Position numbers and translations under genes: made by a program | In this document: positions 62,162 to 64,000 of the stretch, one piece after another | How the letters are laid out: every line of letters starts with the position of its first letter | How positions within the stretch are numbered: the stretch's first letter is position 1 | The notes under the pieces: model-generated | Database searches by the model: none | The model's input: only the letters and a program-made list of their open reading frames with translations | Told to the model about the DNA's origin: nothing | From: Planctomycetota bacterium | GTDB lineage: Bacteria; Planctomycetota; UBA1135 | Length of the DNA: 64,000 nt | Assembly (NCBI GenBank): GCA_030748415.1 | Contig: JASMMA010000001.1 | Span: 144,785 to 208,784, forward strand | Reading direction: 5' to 3'

Positions 62162-64000
62162 ATGGCTGGCAAGGAAACCATTCGTCGCTTTGACATCACC
62201 GGAGATGAGTTGGATGCCCAACTCGCAAGTATTCTTGGCCAAGACTCAGAACTCGATTCTGTAATTGGCGACCATACTGGCTCCGTTCCCGCTGAAACCA
62301 TCGTCTCCGCTACCGTTCTTGAACTGAACGAAGAGGCTCAAAAAGTCCTTGTGGACATCGGTGGAAAAGCTGAAGCCCCTATTTCTTATAGTGAATTTGA
62401 AGATGAGGGCCTGCCTACTTCAGGACAAACATTTGAAGTTTACTATTACGGTGACGACCGCATTACAAATGTGCCGGTTGTTTCCAAGCAAGAAGCTGAC
62501 CGTGAGCGCTCATGGTCGAAAGTCGTTGGCGTTTATGAGCCTGGTGACATCATTGAAGGGGAAGTCAAGAAGAAGATTAAGGGAGGCCTCCTCATCAATG
62601 TGGATGGCGTTTTAGTCTTTATGCCAGCTTCCCAAATTGACCTTCGTAGAACAACCGAGCCAGCAGACTTCATCGGAGTTGAGATTCGCGCCAAGATTGT
62701 CAAGATTGATGAAGAGCGGCGCAATATTGTTGTCTCCCGTCGTCAACTTCTTGAGGAAGAGCGTTTCGAGAAGCGCGAATCTCTCATGGGCCAGTTGGAA
62801 GAAGGCCAAGTTCGCATGGGCGAAGTTAAGAACATCGCAGACTTTGGTGCCTTTGTGGACCTTGGCGGCATTGATGGACTTCTTCATGTCACGGACATGT
62901 CTTATGGCAGAATTAAGCATCCACGGGAGATGCTCAAAATTGGCGACAAGCTCGAAGTATTTGTTTCCAAGGTGGACAGGGAACGTACCCGTGTCGCTCT
63001 CTCACTGAAAGCGCTCACAACGGATCCTTGGGCCGAAATCGAGCAACGTCTCCCTGTTGGCTCTAACCACACAGGCCGCATTGCCAACATTGTCCCTTAC
63101 GGGCTCTTTGTTGAACTCGCAGACGGCGTCGAGGGATTGGTGCATGTCTCTGAACTTTCTTGGACTCGCCAAAATCTCAACCCTGAAGCTGAATACGAGA
63201 AGGGGCAAGAAATCCAAATCCATGTCAAGGCTTTGGACATGGAGAAGCAGGAACTTTCTCTTTCTGTTCGCGAAGTCGAGGGGAACCCATGGGACACCTT
63301 GGCCGAGAACTACACCCCTGGAACGGTTATCGAAGCAACAGTCAAAAACTTGGCCTCCTACGGTGCTTTCGTGGAAATCGAGGATGGAATCGACGGATTG
63401 CTTCATAACTCAGACCTTCACTGGACTCGCAAAGTTCAGCACCCCTCTGAGTTGGTCAAGAAGGGCGATCGCATTCAGTGTGTAGTCTTGAATGTGGACC
63501 GCGAAAAGCAACGAATTTCATTAGGGCAGAAGCAACTCACCAAAAACCCATGGGAAGATTACATTCCTTCCAACTACCACATGGGGGATATGGTTGCCGG
63601 TGTCATCTCCAAGGCCGTTTCGGCGGGAGCCTTTGTGAAACTTGAGGACGATCTCGAAGCCTTTATGCATGTTTCAACTTTGCCCCAGGAGTGGCAAGGT
63701 GATCCAGAAGGCTGTTGCGTCCCTGGACTGAAATGTGAAGTTCGCATCGTTCGTGTTGACTGTGGGGAAGAGCGCATTGGCTTGTCCTACCTTCATGCCG
63801 ACTTCGAAGAGAACCAAGAGGTTCTTGCCAAGTGGGAAGAAGCCAAGGAAAAGAAGAAGGCCAAAGCTGCGAAGAAGGCTGCAGAAAAAGCATCCGCAGA
63901 AAAAGCTTCTGCTGAAGAGGCCCCTGCTGAAGAGGCCCCTGCTGAAGAGGCCCCTGCTGAAGAGGCCCCTGCTGAAGAGGCCCCTGCTGAAGAGGCCCCT
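62162..64000 (+). CDS. rpsA: 30S ribosomal protein S1, 3'-truncated by window edge
   Basis: The open frame runs from ATG at 62162 off the window end (613 codons visible). Six S1 (OB-fold) repeats can be read, starting near residues 44, 122, 218, 301, 388 and 474; examples are GEVKNIADFGAFVDLGGIDG and ATVKNLASYGAFVEIEDGID. They are followed by a Lys/Ala-rich linker (AKEKKKAKAAKKAAEKASAE) and a tandem AEEAP repeat that reaches the window edge. S1 docks mRNA on the 30S subunit. The 47-nt leader has no Shine-Dalgarno, as in Escherichia coli rpsA, where S1 itself recognises the leader. The repeat tail is not part of standard S1. Confidence 0.95.
   Translation, partial: MAGKETIRRFDITGDELDAQLASILGQDSELDSVIGDHTGSVPAETIVSATVLELNEEAQKVLVDIGGKAEAPISYSEFEDEGLPTSGQTFEVYYYGDDRITNVPVVSKQEADRERSWSKVVGVYEPGDIIEGEVKKKIKGGLLINVDGVLVFMPASQIDLRRTTEPADFIGVEIRAKIVKIDEERRNIVVSRRQLLEEERFEKRESLMGQLEEGQVRMGEVKNIADFGAFVDLGGIDGLLHVTDMSYGRIKHPREMLKIGDKLEVFVSKVDRERTRVALSLKALTTDPWAEIEQRLPVGSNHTGRIANIVPYGLFVELADGVEGLVHVSELSWTRQNLNPEAEYEKGQEIQIHVKALDMEKQELSLSVREVEGNPWDTLAENYTPGTVIEATVKNLASYGAFVEIEDGIDGLLHNSDLHWTRKVQHPSELVKKGDRIQCVVLNVDREKQRISLGQKQLTKNPWEDYIPSNYHMGDMVAGVISKAVSAGAFVKLEDDLEAFMHVSTLPQEWQGDPEGCCVPGLKCEVRIVRVDCGEERIGLSYLHADFEENQEVLAKWEEAKEKKKAKAAKKAAEKASAEKASAEEAPAEEAPAEEAPAEEAPAEEAPAEEAP
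63911..64000 (+). repeat. 15-nt perfect tandem repeat encoding AEEAP in the rpsA tail
   Basis: Six exact copies of GCTGAAGAGGCCCCT run from 63911 to the last base of the window, so the true copy number is unknown. The unit is in frame and encodes Ala-Glu-Glu-Ala-Pro. It is preceded by imperfect AEKAS-type units. Exact repetition at the third codon positions implies recent slippage or expansion, or selection against drift. Confidence 0.97.

Noticed and set aside
63911..64000. Regular repeats as a possible CRISPR array
   Set aside because: Units are 15 nt, directly adjacent without spacers and in frame with rpsA.

Overview
The window is one contiguous, gene-dense piece of a bacterial chromosome, with about 60 genes, moderate GC and short intergenic gaps. 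LPS-type genes (lpxH-like, gmhB-like), lipoproteins with Lipid-II-type lipoboxes and many Sec-type signal peptides point to a diderm (Gram-negative) cell. Several secreted proteins have features I associate with Planctomycetota, namely expanded secreted HEAT-like proteins and a C-terminal beta-sandwich tail shared by the choice-of-anchor-type proteins. I infer a planctomycete-like marine or environmental bacterium with moderate confidence; the housekeeping genes alone do not settle the phylum.

Layout. 1-3.4 kb: two tandem secreted PHP-like metallophosphoesterases, the first cut by the window edge. 3.5-5.6 kb (minus strand): a primary-type sigma-70 factor followed by a small HEAT-like secreted protein whose GTG start lies inside a perfect 15-bp hairpin. 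5.9-13.7 kb: an accessory block of five secreted proteins, including a tandem choice-of-anchor pair with a conversion-like patch and good terminators. 13.8-19.4 kb (minus): an overlapping operon of an E1-like ThiF/MoeB protein, a cysteine-desulfurase-like PLP enzyme, a MobA/MocA-like nucleotidyltransferase and a large HEAT/TPR protein. 19.4-19.9 kb: tRNA-Leu(UAG), tRNA-His(GUG) and tRNA-Arg(UCU), with a miniature inverted-repeat element between the last two; a second copy lies at 29.4 kb. 20-25.7 kb: GIY-YIG protein, pepN, and an NtrC-like regulator convergent with an NtrB-like kinase. 25.7-33.2 kb: purD-fur, a small lipoprotein and a ChaN-like protein, then purL-purQ. 33.3-36.7 kb: accA, then an ECF sigma / zinc anti-sigma / catalytically dead HtrA-like trio. 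36.7-38.2 kb: TPR lipoprotein and ndk.

38.4-47.4 kb: a complete F1Fo ATP synthase operon (two small AtpI/AtpZ-type proteins, then B-E-F-H-A-G-D-C) running into aspS. 47.4-52.1 kb: infC-rpmI-rplT-pheS-pheT. infC appears to start at an ATC codon, so an ATG-only gene call loses its first 55 codons. 52-57 kb: a polyprenyl-phosphate sugar-phosphate transferase, a DUF5658-like membrane protein, a pseudo-histidine-kinase, gmhB and a LOG-family protein. 56.5-60.6 kb: rpoN, a membrane protein with one c-type haem motif, and efp, divergent from a second NtrC-family regulator. 60.6-64 kb: lpxH-like, cmk and rpsA. rpsA runs off the window within a perfect 15-nt tandem repeat encoding AEEAP.

Functionally, the window combines core translation and energy genes with envelope and regulatory genes. 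Sigma-54 itself and two candidate sigma-54 activators are all present. No prophage, CRISPR array or transposase gene was seen. The less ordinary items are the mini-element pair with covarying arms, the E1/desulfurase/nucleotidyltransferase operon, the sigma/anti-sigma/pseudo-protease trio, the pseudo-kinase, and the translational oddities in infC and rpsA.
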